Assembly (NCBI GenBank): GCA_009377445.1
Contig: WHUA01000004.1
Location: 1-64,000, forward strand
Source of the DNA: Alphaproteobacteria bacterium
GTDB lineage: Bacteria; Pseudomonadota; Alphaproteobacteria; UBA8366
Length of the DNA: 64,000 bases
Direction of reading: 5' to 3'
Shown: positions 1 to 9,837 of the stretch, one piece after another
Numbering within the stretch: position 1 is the stretch's first letter
Layout: every line of letters starts with the position of its first letter
The notes under the pieces: model-generated
The model's database searches: none
What the model saw: the letters and a program-made list of their open reading frames with translations, nothing else
Told to the model about the DNA's origin: nothing
Made by a program: the position numbers and the translations under genes

Positions 1-1
1 C

Positions 2-343
2 AAGGTCATCTTCCCGACCATGCATGCCGACAAGGAGCAGAACCGCCGCGCCGAGACCTATCTCAAGGGCGGGTTCGGCGGGATGGTCGGCTTCGAGATC
101 AAGGGCGGGCGGGAAGCCGGGCGCGCCTTCATCGACGCGCTGCAGATGTTCTACCACGTCGCAAACATCGGCGATGCGCGCTCGCTGGCGATCCATCCAG
201 CCAGCACGACGCATTCGCAGCTTTCGCCCGAGGAACAGCTCGCCACCGGCGTCAGCGACGGCTACATCCGTCTTGCCGTCGGCATCGAGCACATCGACGA
301 CATCATCGCCGATCTCGACCAGGCGTTGGCGAAAGCCGGTTAG
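2..343 (+). CDS. O-acetylhomoserine sulfhydrylase, C-terminal part (cut by window edge)
   Basis: The frame is open from the left edge and ends at TAG. It is the last ~113 residues of a Cys/Met-metabolism PLP enzyme. The family's C-terminal signature around [14 protein letters not shown] is present, followed by a [24 protein letters not shown] segment and an IADLDQAL end, as in O-acetylhomoserine aminocarboxypropyltransferase (MetY) and its cystathionine-synthase relatives. The enzyme makes homocysteine from O-acetylhomoserine and sulfide in the cytosol. The PLP lysine lies outside the window, so the exact subgroup (MetY versus MetZ) is inferred from the tail only. The stop overlaps the convergent PAS gene by four bases. 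Confidence 0.8.
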   Translation, partial: KVIFPTMHADKEQNRRAETYLKGGFGGMVGFEIKGGREAGRAFIDALQMFYHVANIGDARSLAIHPASTTHSQLSPEEQLATGVSDGYIRLAVGIEHIDDIIADLDQALAKAG

Positions 344-855
344 CGAAGAGTCCCTTCGCCGTCGGTGACGAGATGGAAGGTGAGGACCATGTCGACCTTC
401 CGGCCGTTCCGCGCGAAGGGGAGATAGACGCGCTCCATGTCGAGGAAGAGCCTGTCGAGCGCGATCGCCGGCTTCCCTCGCCGCCAACGCGGCTTCCTCA
501 TCGTCACCGTCTTGACCAGCTCGGCATGGGTCACCGAGCCGTGCAGGTTGGGAAATACCTCGTCGAGCCAGCGGCCGGTTTGTTCCTCGCCCATGATCTC
601 GCGCACTTGCGTGCCCATGAGGCGGACGCGGAACCGCGGCAGGCTGCCCACCACATCCAGCAGCCGGATGTTGGGGAGAAGGGCCGGAATCTCCGCAGGG
701 TCGAAATGCTGCCGCCCCGGGAGCCCGTCCGGCGGATGAATCGACATCCAGTACCCGACGATCTGCCTAATCTTGTCGTGGCAGTCTTCGGACACATTTC
801 CGGGCAAGCCGATGTGTATTCGGGTGCCTGACAGCGCGGCAACTTCTTGCGGCAT
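340..855 (-). CDS. PAS-domain protein of the alphaproteobacterial PAS_5 type
   Basis: The product is about 171 residues. Features seen are [19 protein letters not shown] near the N-terminus, then [34 protein letters not shown] and a central [15 protein letters not shown] segment. This layout is that of the stand-alone PAS_5 family common in Rhodospirillales and Rhizobiales. It has no output domain, so it may be a sensory or ligand-binding single-domain protein of unknown role. I place the start at the ATG at 855; a TTG four codons upstream (867) is an alternative and neither has a strong ribosome site. The 3' end overlaps metY convergently. Confidence 0.7.
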   Translation of the reverse strand: MPQEVAALSGTRIHIGLPGNVSEDCHDKIRQIVGYWMSIHPPDGLPGRQHFDPAEIPALLPNIRLLDVVGSLPRFRVRLMGTQVREIMGEEQTGRWLDEVFPNLHGSVTHAELVKTVTMRKPRWRRGKPAIALDRLFLDMERVYLPFARNGRKVDMVLTFHLVTDGEGTLR

Positions 856-984
856 ATCGCAACCCAACGGTGAAAGGCTAGGCTATTTTACGCAGGTTAA
901 TATTAGGTAAGCCGGAAAGCTGTGCTGATTCGCACAGGCAGGGCGGGTATTTGCACGCTTTCTTTCACCCAGGGCCCGGCGTAA

Positions 985-2073
<1,089 letters not shown>

Positions 2074-2099
2074 GCGGCCTCGAAGGACCGCGGTCCAAA

Positions 2100-2303
2100 G
2101 TCCTTCCCCTTTGCGGGCAGGGCAATCGCATTTGATGGTGCTCGCGGCGTATGGGGCAAGCGGGGTGCGTGCTTCGACAGGCTCAGCATGAGGTTTTTTC
2201 TCAATGCCACGAAGATTCCCCCTCATCCTGAGCCTGTCGAAGGACGCACGGCATTCGTGCAAGGTACGCAAATGCGATTCCCCTGCCCGCGAGGGGGGAG
2301 GGG
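2100..2303. repeat. Composite REP-like palindromic element, copy 1
   Basis: The outer arms read GCGGGCAGGGCAATCGCATTTG and, inverted, CAAATGCGATTCCCCTGCCCGC. The inner inverted pair is built on CTTCGACAGGCTCAGCATGAG (2170-2191) and CCTCATCCTGAGCCTGTCGAAGG (2221-2243), with a shared central stretch CTCAATGCCACGAAGATTC. Its core is the reverse complement of the elements at 20117 and 50806. It lies between the convergent genes hemB and the 2342 hydrolase, and could act as a bidirectional 3'-end structure. Confidence 0.8.
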
Positions 2304-2341
2304 AATATTTCGACAGCACCGTATCCTTATAAACCCCGTCC

Positions 2342-3190
2342 TCACCCCAGCAGCCAATCGCGCACCGTGGCGATCTGCTCGGCGGCCATGAGCGCCGGCG
2401 CGTGGCCGCAGCCCGCGAATTCGATCAGTCGTGCCCTCGGGCCGCGCTGCGTCATCTCTTCCGCCACCTCGCGCGTCAGCAGGTCCGACTCCGCGCCGCG
2501 CAGAACGAGCACCGGGCATTCGATGCGGTCCCACAAGGCCCACAAGTCGACATCGGCGATCGGGCTGGCGCGGAACGCGGCCCCGATCGCCGGATCGTAG
2601 GCGAGCGCGAAGCCGCCTCCGTCCACCGGCCGGGCATTGTGCGTGGCGAGGTGGCGCCACTCGGCATCGCTGAGATTGCCGAACGGCGCATGCACGGTGC
2701 GGTGATACTGCTCGACGGCGGCAATGTCGGGGAAGCGCGGATCGCCGCCGACATAGGACGCGATCCTCTCGAGCGGCGCCTTTGCGACGAAGGGGCCGAT
2801 GTCGTTGAGGACGAGCCGGCGGATCGGCGAGCCCGGCAACGAGGCCGCGAACAGCCCCATCAGGCCGCCCAATGACGTTCCCAGCCAGTCGACCGTCTCC
2901 ACGTCGAGCCGCGCCATCAGCGCCGTCGCGTCGGCGACATACTGCCAAGTTTGATAGTCCTTCGCGGCGGCGGCCCAGGCGCTGGCGCCGCGACCGAGCA
3001 CGTCGGGACAGACGATACGGTAGGTGTCCTCGAGCGCGGCGGCGAGGTAATCGAAATCGCGGCCGGTGCGGGTCAGGCCGTGATAGCAGACAAGGACACG
3101 CGGATTCCGAGGCGCTCCCCAATCGACATAGGCGAGACGATGGAATGCCTGCGACCCCAAGGCCAAGAACGAATGCCGGCTCATGCCCAC
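2342..3190 (-). CDS. Alpha/beta-fold hydrolase
   Basis: The product is a 282-residue single-domain hydrolase. The oxyanion region is CYHGLTRTGRDF and the nucleophile elbow is GTSLGG (S106). A GCGHAP segment near the C-terminus supplies the catalytic His, and VLVLRGAESDLL carries the likely acid. The substrate is unknown. It sits six bases downstream of the decarboxylase gene on the same strand, so the two are probably co-transcribed. I keep the GTG start at 3190 because GGAG lies nine bases upstream; the ATG at 3184 is also possible. Confidence 0.85.
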   Translation of the reverse strand: MGMSRHSFLALGSQAFHRLAYVDWGAPRNPRVLVCYHGLTRTGRDFDYLAAALEDTYRIVCPDVLGRGASAWAAAAKDYQTWQYVADATALMARLDVETVDWLGTSLGGLMGLFAASLPGSPIRRLVLNDIGPFVAKAPLERIASYVGGDPRFPDIAAVEQYHRTVHAPFGNLSDAEWRHLATHNARPVDGGGFALAYDPAIGAAFRASPIADVDLWALWDRIECPVLVLRGAESDLLTREVAEEMTQRGPRARLIEFAGCGHAPALMAAEQIATVRDWLLG

Positions 3191-3196
3191 GGGCCG

Positions 3197-4324
3197 TTAC
3201 TCCACGATGACGAAGGTGTCCGGCGCGAACCCGTTGAACCGGGTGACCAGCGCGTTGGAATAGGCCCCGACCTGATCGATCTCCATCCAGTCGCCCTCGT
3301 CTATGTCTTCGGGCAGGAAATACGGCTGCGGCAGCACGTCCAGGGAATCGCAGGTCGGCCCGAAGACCCGGAAGTTCCGCTTGTCGGCCGCCAGCGCGCC
3401 GTCGACCCGGATCGTCCGCACCGGATGCGACAGGCCGCCGGTCACCGTCTCGGACAGGCTGTGATAGATGCCGTCGTTGATGTAGATCGACGATTCCTTG
3501 CGAAGCTGCACCTGCACCACCAGCGACAGCCCGGAGGCGACCAGCGCCCGCCCCGGCTCGCACATCAGGGTGCAGTCCTTGGACAATCCTGTTTCGTCGA
3601 TGCCCCGGCGGATGGCGGCGAAGAAATCCTCCATCGGCGGCGGCACGTCATTGACGTATGTCGCGGGAAAACCGCCGCCCACGTCGAGATAGTCGATCTG
3701 CACGCCGGCCCGCCCCGCAATGTCGGCGGCGAGGCCGATGCCCTGGCGGTAGGCATCGGGGCTGAGGCATTGCGAGCCGACATGAAATGCCAGGCCGCGG
3801 CTGCAGCCCGACCGCTCCACCTGTTGCAGCAGCTCGGCGGCGACGCTCGGCTGCGCGCCGAACTTCTGCGACAGCTCGTAGCGGGCGACGCCGCCCGGCG
3901 TGGCGAAACGGACGAGGATCACGAGATCCTTCGCGCCGTTCGTCTCGTAAAAGACCTTCTCCAGCTCGTACGGGTGGTCGACGACGAAATGGCGGACGCC
4001 GTAAACGGTATAGGCGGTGAGAATCGCGTCCCGCGTCTTCACGGGATGCATGTAGTAGACCGAGGTGCCGTTGCCGAGCCCCCGCACCGCCGCGATCTCG
4101 GGGATCGACGCGCCGTCGAAATGCACGATGCCCGCCTCGTGCAGCGTCTGCAGGACGAACGGGTGCGGGTTGCACTTGACGGCGTAAAGGGTATGGCCGG
4201 GAAACCCTTCGAGAAAGCGCGCCGCCGCCGCCCGCAAAGCCGCCGGCTTGACGCAATAGACCGGGTTGCCGGGCCGAAGCACGGAAACCATCGCATCGGT
4301 TGATCTGAAATGCCGGAGCGCCAT
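3197..4324 (-). CDS. Fold-III PLP decarboxylase (ornithine/lysine decarboxylase)
   Basis: The 375-residue product belongs to the alanine-racemase-fold (type III) decarboxylases that make putrescine or cadaverine. The PLP lysine is K50 in YAVKCNP. Other landmarks are HVGSQC, the phosphate-binding LDVGGGFP, CEPGRALVA, and the catalytic cysteine C325 in FGPTCDSLDV. The length fits bacterial eukaryote-like ODC rather than arginine decarboxylase. Ornithine is the more likely main substrate, but ornithine and lysine cannot be separated by eye. It is the first gene of a two-gene unit with the 2342 hydrolase and diverges from the acylase gene. Confidence 0.9.
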   Translation of the reverse strand: MALRHFRSTDAMVSVLRPGNPVYCVKPAALRAAAARFLEGFPGHTLYAVKCNPHPFVLQTLHEAGIVHFDGASIPEIAAVRGLGNGTSVYYMHPVKTRDAILTAYTVYGVRHFVVDHPYELEKVFYETNGAKDLVILVRFATPGGVARYELSQKFGAQPSVAAELLQQVERSGCSRGLAFHVGSQCLSPDAYRQGIGLAADIAGRAGVQIDYLDVGGGFPATYVNDVPPPMEDFFAAIRRGIDETGLSKDCTLMCEPGRALVASGLSLVVQVQLRKESSIYINDGIYHSLSETVTGGLSHPVRTIRVDGALAADKRNFRVFGPTCDSLDVLPQPYFLPEDIDEGDWMEIDQVGAYSNALVTRFNGFAPDTFVIVE

Positions 4325-4450
4325 CGTGGACGGAACATGGCATAGCGGGCCGCTTCCTCCAAGCGCGATGCGCGGGCAAAAATGTCACGGGATTCGCCTT
4401 GGCACTCCGCCTACAATGACGTTCCCCGACCAGACGACCCACGGGTACGC

Positions 4451-6835
4451 GTGACACGGATCTTCCGCCTCCTCCTCGCCGCCGTTTGCGGGCTGCTGAG
4501 CGTGCTCGCGGTGGCGGGCGGCGCCGGCTGGCTGTGGCTTCGGACGTCGCTGCCGGAGACCGGCGGGACCGTCGAGATCGCCGGCGCGCGCGCGCCGGTC
4601 GAGATCATGCGCGACGCCAACGGCGTGCCGCATATCTTCGCCGGCAACGCGGCGGACGCCTATCTGGCCCTCGGCTACGTGCACGCACAGGACCGGCTGT
4701 GGCAGATGGAGACGATGCGCCGCATGGGCGCCGGCCGGCTGTCGGAGATATTCGGCGAGGCGACGGTGCGCGTGGACCGCTACAGCCGCACCTTCGGGCT
4801 CTATCGCCTGGCGGAGGATCAGGCGAAGCGCCTGCCCCCCGGCGACCGCCAACTGCTGGACGCCTATACGCAGGGCGTGAACGCCTTTCTGCAAACGCAT
4901 AGCGGCGCGCTGCCGCCCGAGTTCGCGCTGCTGCGGCACGAGCCGCAGGCGTGGCGGCCGGCCGACAGCCTCGTCTGGGCGAAGATCATGGCGATGCAGC
5001 TATCGCGCAATTGGCAGACCGAGCTGTTGCGCTGGCGCATGAGCCGGCGGCTGTCGGCCGAGCAGCTCCGCCAGCTTTGGCCGGGAGACGACAGGGATAC
5101 GCCGATAACCCTGTCGGAACATGTGCGCGCGGCGGCGCTGCCGCTCCACCGCCTTGCGGGCGCGATACCGAAGGAGCTCACGTCGACGGACGCGTCCAAC
5201 GCCTGGGTGGTCGACGGCGCCCACAGTGCCACGGGAAAGCCGATCCTCGCCAACGACCCGCATCTCGGCTTCGGCGCGCCGGTCCTCTGGTACCTCGCGC
5301 ATATCGAGGCGCCCGGACTGTCGCTTACCGGCGCGACGGTGCCGGGCGTGCCGCTGCTGGTTCTCGGGCACAACGGGCACATCGCCTGGGGCATGACGAC
5401 CACGGGCGGCGACGTCGAGGACCTGTATCTCGAAGATATCGATCCCGGCGACCCGGCCCGATACATGACGCCGGACGGGCCGCAGCCTTTTCGGGTGCGC
5501 AAGGAGGAGATCCGGGTCAAGGATCGCGATCCGGTCGTCGTCGAGGTGCGCGAGACGCGCCACGGTCCCGTCGTATCGGATATTCTCGGCGGCGGCGAAG
5601 ACGGGAGTCGAACCCAGGTCATCGCGATGGCGAGCGCGGCCTTGCGCGCCGAGGACGACACCGCCCATGCCTTGTTCGCGATCAACGCGGCGCGGGATTG
5701 GGCGTCATTCCTCGAAGGCGTGCGCCATTTCGATTCGCCGCAGCAGAACCTGTTCTATGCCGACACCGCGGGCGGCATCGGCCTGATCGCTCCCGCCCGC
5801 ATCCCCGTCCGCCGCAGCGGCAATGGCCTCGCGCCGGTCGCCGGCGCCGACGGGCGGCACGACTGGACCGGCTTCATCCCCTTCGACGACCTGCCGCGGA
5901 CCCGCAATCCTGCCACCGGAATCATCGTCAACGCCAACAACCGGCTGGTCGGCCCCGAATATCCCTACGACATCACCCATGACTGGGACACATCCTGGCG
6001 CGCCGTGCGGATCGAGGAGATGCTCGCGGCAGCCGAGCGGCACAGCGTCGACGACGCGGCGGCGCTGCAGATGGACACGCTGTCGACGGCGGCACGCCGG
6101 CTGATGCCTCTGCTGCTCGCCGCAGCGCCGGGTTCGGAGCGCGCGGCGGCGGCGATGCGCATGATGCGCAACTGGGACTACCGGATGCGGCGCGACCGCC
6201 CGGAGCCGCTGATCTACGCCGCGTGGGTGCATCAGCTCATGCGGGCGCTCGCCGCGGACGAGCTTGGCCCGACATTCGAGGACTACGGCCGGTCGCGGCC
6301 CGGATTCATCATCGCGGTGCTGACGCGGAACCGGCAGTGGTGCGACGACATAACGACGCAAGAGCCGGAAAGCTGCTCCGGCCGCATCGCCCAGGCGCTG
6401 GACCTCGCGCTCGACGAAATCGCCGGGAGCCAGGGCAAGGACATCGCCCGCTGGCGCTGGGGCGCGCTGCACCAGGCAACCTTCATCCACCGCGTCTTCA
6501 CGCATGTCCCGCTGCTCGGCCGGCTCGCCGACCTCGCGATCGAGTCCGACGGCGGCAACGACACCGTGAACCGCGGCCTGACCGCCGAAGCCGGCGCGAA
6601 CCCCTTCGCGCACACCCATGGCGCGGGCTTCCGGGCCGTCTACGATCTCGCCGATCTTTCCCGCAGCCGCTTCATCATCGCCACGGGGCAGTCGGGCAAC
6701 CCGCTGTCGCCGCATTACGGCGACATGCTGCAGCGCTGGCGCGACGGCGGTCATGTGGAGATCGCGACCGACCGGGACGCGGCGCGGCGCCGCGCCGCAT
6801 CGATCCTGACGATCGCGCCGAAGCCCCGGCGATGA
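4451..6835 (+). CDS. Penicillin acylase family (Ntn) amidohydrolase
   Basis: The product is a precursor of about 794 residues with an N-terminal signal or membrane segment rich in Leu/Ala (residues ~3-30). The Ntn nucleophile region STDASNAWVVDG places the autocatalytic Ser at S249, followed by ANDPHLGFGAPVLWYLAHI. The family pattern GHNGHIAWGMTTTGGDVEDLY and the C-terminal GQSGNPLSPHYGDMLQRW are present. Members hydrolyse amide bonds of beta-lactams, acyl-homoserine lactones or peptides in the periplasm; the substrate here is unknown. I chose GTG 4451 because the signal peptide begins there; an ATG at 4382 adds 23 unlikely residues. Confidence 0.88.
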   Translation: MTRIFRLLLAAVCGLLSVLAVAGGAGWLWLRTSLPETGGTVEIAGARAPVEIMRDANGVPHIFAGNAADAYLALGYVHAQDRLWQMETMRRMGAGRLSEIFGEATVRVDRYSRTFGLYRLAEDQAKRLPPGDRQLLDAYTQGVNAFLQTHSGALPPEFALLRHEPQAWRPADSLVWAKIMAMQLSRNWQTELLRWRMSRRLSAEQLRQLWPGDDRDTPITLSEHVRAAALPLHRLAGAIPKELTSTDASNAWVVDGAHSATGKPILANDPHLGFGAPVLWYLAHIEAPGLSLTGATVPGVPLLVLGHNGHIAWGMTTTGGDVEDLYLEDIDPGDPARYMTPDGPQPFRVRKEEIRVKDRDPVVVEVRETRHGPVVSDILGGGEDGSRTQVIAMASAALRAEDDTAHALFAINAARDWASFLEGVRHFDSPQQNLFYADTAGGIGLIAPARIPVRRSGNGLAPVAGADGRHDWTGFIPFDDLPRTRNPATGIIVNANNRLVGPEYPYDITHDWDTSWRAVRIEEMLAAAERHSVDDAAALQMDTLSTAARRLMPLLLAAAPGSERAAAAMRMMRNWDYRMRRDRPEPLIYAAWVHQLMRALAADELGPTFEDYGRSRPGFIIAVLTRNRQWCDDITTQEPESCSGRIAQALDLALDEIAGSQGKDIARWRWGALHQATFIHRVFTHVPLLGRLADLAIESDGGNDTVNRGLTAEAGANPFAHTHGAGFRAVYDLADLSRSRFIIATGQSGNPLSPHYGDMLQRWRDGGHVEIATDRDAARRRAASILTIAPKPRR

Positions 6836-6917
6836 CCGCATGCGACGGGCATGTCGATCCCCGGTCCCGGCGGTGTAAGCTGGCCGGCGAACCGCGACAG
6901 GGCAAGGCAGGCGCAGC

Positions 6918-8141
6918 ATGACGGTAACCATCGACAGCATCCGCGACGCCGCACGCATCATCGAAGGCGCGGTGGTCCGCACGCCGACGGTATATTCCGG
7001 CCCGCTCTCCGACCTGATCGGCGCCGAGGTTCATCTCAAGCTCGAGACGCTGCAGTACACCGGCTCGTTCAAGGACCGTGGCGCGCTGGTGAAGCTCGCG
7101 AGCCTGACGCCGCGCCAGGCGCAGAGCGGCGTCATCGCGGTATCGGCGGGAAACCACGCGCAGGGCGTCGCCTACCACGCCCGGCGCCTCGGCATCCCCG
7201 CGACCATCGTCATGCCGATGACGACACCTTTCACCAAGATCAACCGCACCGAGGCGCTGGGCGCGCGCGTCCTGCTGCACGGCGATTCGGTGAGCGGCTG
7301 CATGCCCTATGCCGAAGAGATCATGCGCAAGGAAAAACTGACCTTCGTCCATCCCTTCGACGACCGGCACATCATCGCGGGCCAGGGCACGGTCGGGCTG
7401 GAGATCCTCGACGACCTGCCTTCCTTCGATGCCCTGATCGCCCCGATCGGCGGCGGCGGGCTCATTTCGGGCATTGCGACCGCGATAGCGGCGTCGGGCC
7501 GGAAGGTGGAGATCGTCGGCGTCGAGGCCGCCCTCTATCCCTCGATGCGCAGCAGCCTGCGCAGCGAGCCGATCGCGGCCGGCGGCGTGACGCTGGCCGA
7601 GGGTATCGCGATCAAGACCCCCGGCGCGCTCACCCTGCCGATCGTGCGCGACCTGGTCGACGAGGTGGTGCTGGCGGACGAGCTCTCGCTCGAAGACGCG
7701 GTCCAGACGATGATCGTCCGGGCGAAGGTGCTTGCCGAAGGCGCTGGCGCCGCGCCGCTGGCGGCGCTCTGCTCGATGCGCCAGCGTTTCGCCGGGAAGA
7801 AGGTCGTCCTGGTCGTCAGCGGCGCCAACATCGACTCGCGCATTCTCGCCTCGGTCCTGATACGCGGCATGGTGCGCACCGGGCAAATGGCGCGGCTTCG
7901 CGTCACCATCAGCGACACGCCCGGCATCCTGGCGCGCGTCGCGCAGCAGATCGGCGAACGCGGCGGCAATATCGTCGAGATCGTCCACCAGCGGCTGTTC
8001 TTCGACGTGCCCGTCAAGCAGGCCGAGGTGGACATCGTGATCGAGACCCAGGACGCCGATCATATCGCCGAGATCATCCGCCACCTCGAGGAAGAAGGCT
8101 TCCCCACCTGGCGGCTCGGCGACACGGCACATACGGGATAG
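6918..8141 (+). CDS. Threonine ammonia-lyase with C-terminal ACT domain
   Basis: The 407-residue enzyme deaminates L-threonine to 2-oxobutanoate. The PLP lysine is K52 in TGSFKDRGA. The phosphate loop is PIGGGGLISGIATA, and SAGNHAQGVAY is typical of the family. Residues ~330-400 form an ACT-like domain (LRVTISDTPGILARVAQQIG). The length matches the TdcB/IlvA-short type with one regulatory domain rather than long IlvA, and an isoleucine-biosynthetic or catabolic role cannot be decided. GGCAGGCGC precedes the ATG. It lies 82 bases after the acylase gene. Confidence 0.92.
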   Translation: MTVTIDSIRDAARIIEGAVVRTPTVYSGPLSDLIGAEVHLKLETLQYTGSFKDRGALVKLASLTPRQAQSGVIAVSAGNHAQGVAYHARRLGIPATIVMPMTTPFTKINRTEALGARVLLHGDSVSGCMPYAEEIMRKEKLTFVHPFDDRHIIAGQGTVGLEILDDLPSFDALIAPIGGGGLISGIATAIAASGRKVEIVGVEAALYPSMRSSLRSEPIAAGGVTLAEGIAIKTPGALTLPIVRDLVDEVVLADELSLEDAVQTMIVRAKVLAEGAGAAPLAALCSMRQRFAGKKVVLVVSGANIDSRILASVLIRGMVRTGQMARLRVTISDTPGILARVAQQIGERGGNIVEIVHQRLFFDVPVKQAEVDIVIETQDADHIAEIIRHLEEEGFPTWRLGDTAHTG

Positions 8142-8146
8142 GCGCT

Positions 8147-8196
8147 AGATCAATCTGCAATCAGGTGGAATCACCTGTTTGCAGGTAAATTGATCT
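8147..8196. repeat. Long imperfect hairpin A after the threonine dehydratase gene
   Basis: AGATCAAT (8147-8154) pairs with ATTGATCT (8189-8196). An inner stem is CTGCAA with TTGCAG, and the innermost is AGGTG-GAAT-CACCT. This resembles widespread alphaproteobacterial intergenic palindromes and may help end transcription of the upstream gene. Confidence 0.6.
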
Positions 8197-8209
8197 ATCT
8201 TAAAAGGTT

Positions 8210-8249
8210 AGAGCAACTTATCTGCGTCCGATAGGACGCAGGTTGCTCT
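8210..8249. terminator. Perfect two-part hairpin B between convergent genes
   Basis: AGAGCAAC (8210-8217) pairs perfectly with GTTGCTCT (8242-8249), and inside it CTGCGTCC pairs with GGACGCAG around a GATA loop. It overlaps the stop codon of the leftward flavin reductase gene. It could end transcription from either side, although no clean U-tract follows. Confidence 0.5.
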
Positions 8250-8736
8250 AGGTAAAGGTGCCGTACCCGCCGCGGAAGAACAGCAGCGGCTCGTTCGCCG
8301 GCGCGCAGTGCACCTCCTTCACGCGTCCCAGGATGATGACGTGGTCGCCCCCGTCGTAGACGGCGAACTTCTCGCATTCGATGTTGGCGATGCAGCCCTC
8401 CAGCACCGGGCAGCCGTGCGAGCCGGCGGCGTAGCCGACCTCCTCGAAGGCGTCGCTCTTGAGCGCGAAGCGGCTGGACAACGGGCGCTGCTCGCTGCTG
8501 AGCACATTGACCGCGAAATGCGTGACATCGAGGAAAACAGGGAAGACGGAGGCCTTCCTGTCGAGGCTGAACTGGATCAGCGGCGGGTCCAGGGAAACCG
8601 ACGTGAAGGAATTGACCGTCACGCCGGTCGGCCGCCCCTCGCCGCAGCGGGCGGTCACCACGGCCACGCCGGTCGCATACTGTCCGCATACCTCGCGGAA
8701 ACGCCGGGGATCTATGGCCACGCAATCCTCATCCAT
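8248..8736 (-). CDS. Flavin reductase family protein (FMN-binding split barrel)
   Basis: The product is about 162 residues. The family pattern is clear: FREVCGQYATGVAVVTARCG, PTGVTVNSFTSVSLDPPLIQFSLD, FAVNVLSSEQ and ILGRVKEVH near the end. Proteins of this type supply reduced FMN to two-component monooxygenases or act as NAD(P)H:flavin oxidoreductases. I placed the start at ATG 8736 (MDEDCVAIDP) because the frame upstream encodes sequence not found in the family. A luciferase-like monooxygenase is encoded far away at 60.5 kb, but nothing ties the two together. Confidence 0.85.
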   Translation of the reverse strand: MDEDCVAIDPRRFREVCGQYATGVAVVTARCGEGRPTGVTVNSFTSVSLDPPLIQFSLDRKASVFPVFLDVTHFAVNVLSSEQRPLSSRFALKSDAFEEVGYAAGSHGCPVLEGCIANIECEKFAVYDGGDHVIILGRVKEVHCAPANEPLLFFRGGYGTFT

Positions 8737-8890
8737 GACAGACCGTAAACCTCGTTTTTGCTGGCCGTCCTGCCATCCCGGCGAAGCGGCTTTCCCACAA
8801 GCAGCCCGGAACCGCATCGTCAAAATATTTTAATTCCAATGTCTTGAAACCCAAAATCCGGCCCATCTCCAAGGTCCTTCCCCCCGTGGC

Positions 8891-8905
8891 TTAAGCCAAT
8901 ATTAA
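8891..8905 (+). promoter_or_regulatory. Candidate CtrA-binding motif upstream of motA
   Basis: The sequence matches TTAA-N7-TTAA exactly (TTAA at 8891-8894 and 8902-8905). It lies 54 bases before the motA start. CtrA is the alphaproteobacterial response regulator that commonly controls motility genes. Assignment is by motif and position only. Confidence 0.5.
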
Positions 8906-8958
8906 TCACTTTCATTTAGCCAAGCGTGGGGTGAATTTCCACGTAGCGTATCAATTTC

Positions 8959-9819
8959 ATGTTCTTGATCATCGGTAGCGTCATCGTCCTGGGCTGCGTC
9001 GTCGGCAGCTATATGGCGCTGGGCGGCAAGTTGCACGTTCTCTGGCAGCCTTTCGAGCTCGTCATCATCGGCGGGGCGGGCCTTGGCGCGTATATTATCG
9101 CAAATCCCAAGAACGTGCTCGGCCAGACGGTCGGCGGCCTGTCGTCGGTGATGAAGGGCGCGAAGTACAAGAAAGAAGATTACGTCGAGCTGCTGTCCCT
9201 GCTGTACCAGGTATTCAAGCTCGCCAAGACCAAAGGCATGCTGACGCTCGAATCGCATGTGGATCACCCCCATGAAAGCGAGCTTTTCAGCCGTTTCCCC
9301 GGGTTTCTGGCGAACCACCATGCCCAGGAGTTCCTCTGCGACTATCTGCGCCTGATGACGCTCGGCACCGATAATCCGCACGAGCTGGAAGCGCTGATGG
9401 ACCAGGAGCTGGACACGCACCACCAGGAAGCGCACCGGGTCAGCCACGCGCTGCAGCAGCTCGCCGAAGCCTTCCCCGGCCTCGGCATCGTCGCCGCCGT
9501 GCTGGGCGTCATCAAGACGATGGGGGCGATCACCGAGCCGCCCGCGGTACTGGGCGCGCTGATCGGCGCGGCGCTGGTCGGCACGTTTCTCGGGATCCTG
9601 CTCTGTTACGGCTTCGTGGGCCCCATGGCCACCGCGCTGAAGGGCAACCAGGAGGAGGAGCATCTCTACTTCGTCTGCATCAAGGCCGGCCTGATTGCCC
9701 ATTTGCAGGGCTATGCCCCGGCGGTCTCGGTGGAATTCGCCCGCAAGGTTCTGCAGAGCCACACGAGGCCAAGCTTCCACGAGATCGAGGAAGCGACGCA
9801 GAACCTGCCGGCCACGTAA
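8959..9819 (+). CDS. motA: Flagellar stator protein MotA
   Basis: The 286-residue inner-membrane protein forms the proton channel of the flagellar motor with MotB. Membrane segments lie at ~2-20, ~32-50, ~165-185 and ~195-220. The MotA pattern in the second half, FPGLGIVAAVLGVIKTMGAI followed by GALIGAALVGTFLGILLCYG, is intact. The cytoplasmic loop holds the charged torque region around residues 85-125. The start is the first ATG after a short AT-rich leader. It heads a three-gene unit with two motB genes and no other flagellar gene in the window. Confidence 0.95.
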   Translation: MFLIIGSVIVLGCVVGSYMALGGKLHVLWQPFELVIIGGAGLGAYIIANPKNVLGQTVGGLSSVMKGAKYKKEDYVELLSLLYQVFKLAKTKGMLTLESHVDHPHESELFSRFPGFLANHHAQEFLCDYLRLMTLGTDNPHELEALMDQELDTHHQEAHRVSHALQQLAEAFPGLGIVAAVLGVIKTMGAITEPPAVLGALIGAALVGTFLGILLCYGFVGPMATALKGNQEEEHLYFVCIKAGLIAHLQGYAPAVSVEFARKVLQSHTRPSFHEIEEATQNLPAT

Positions 9820-9837
9820 ATCGCCGGCAGCGACCCC

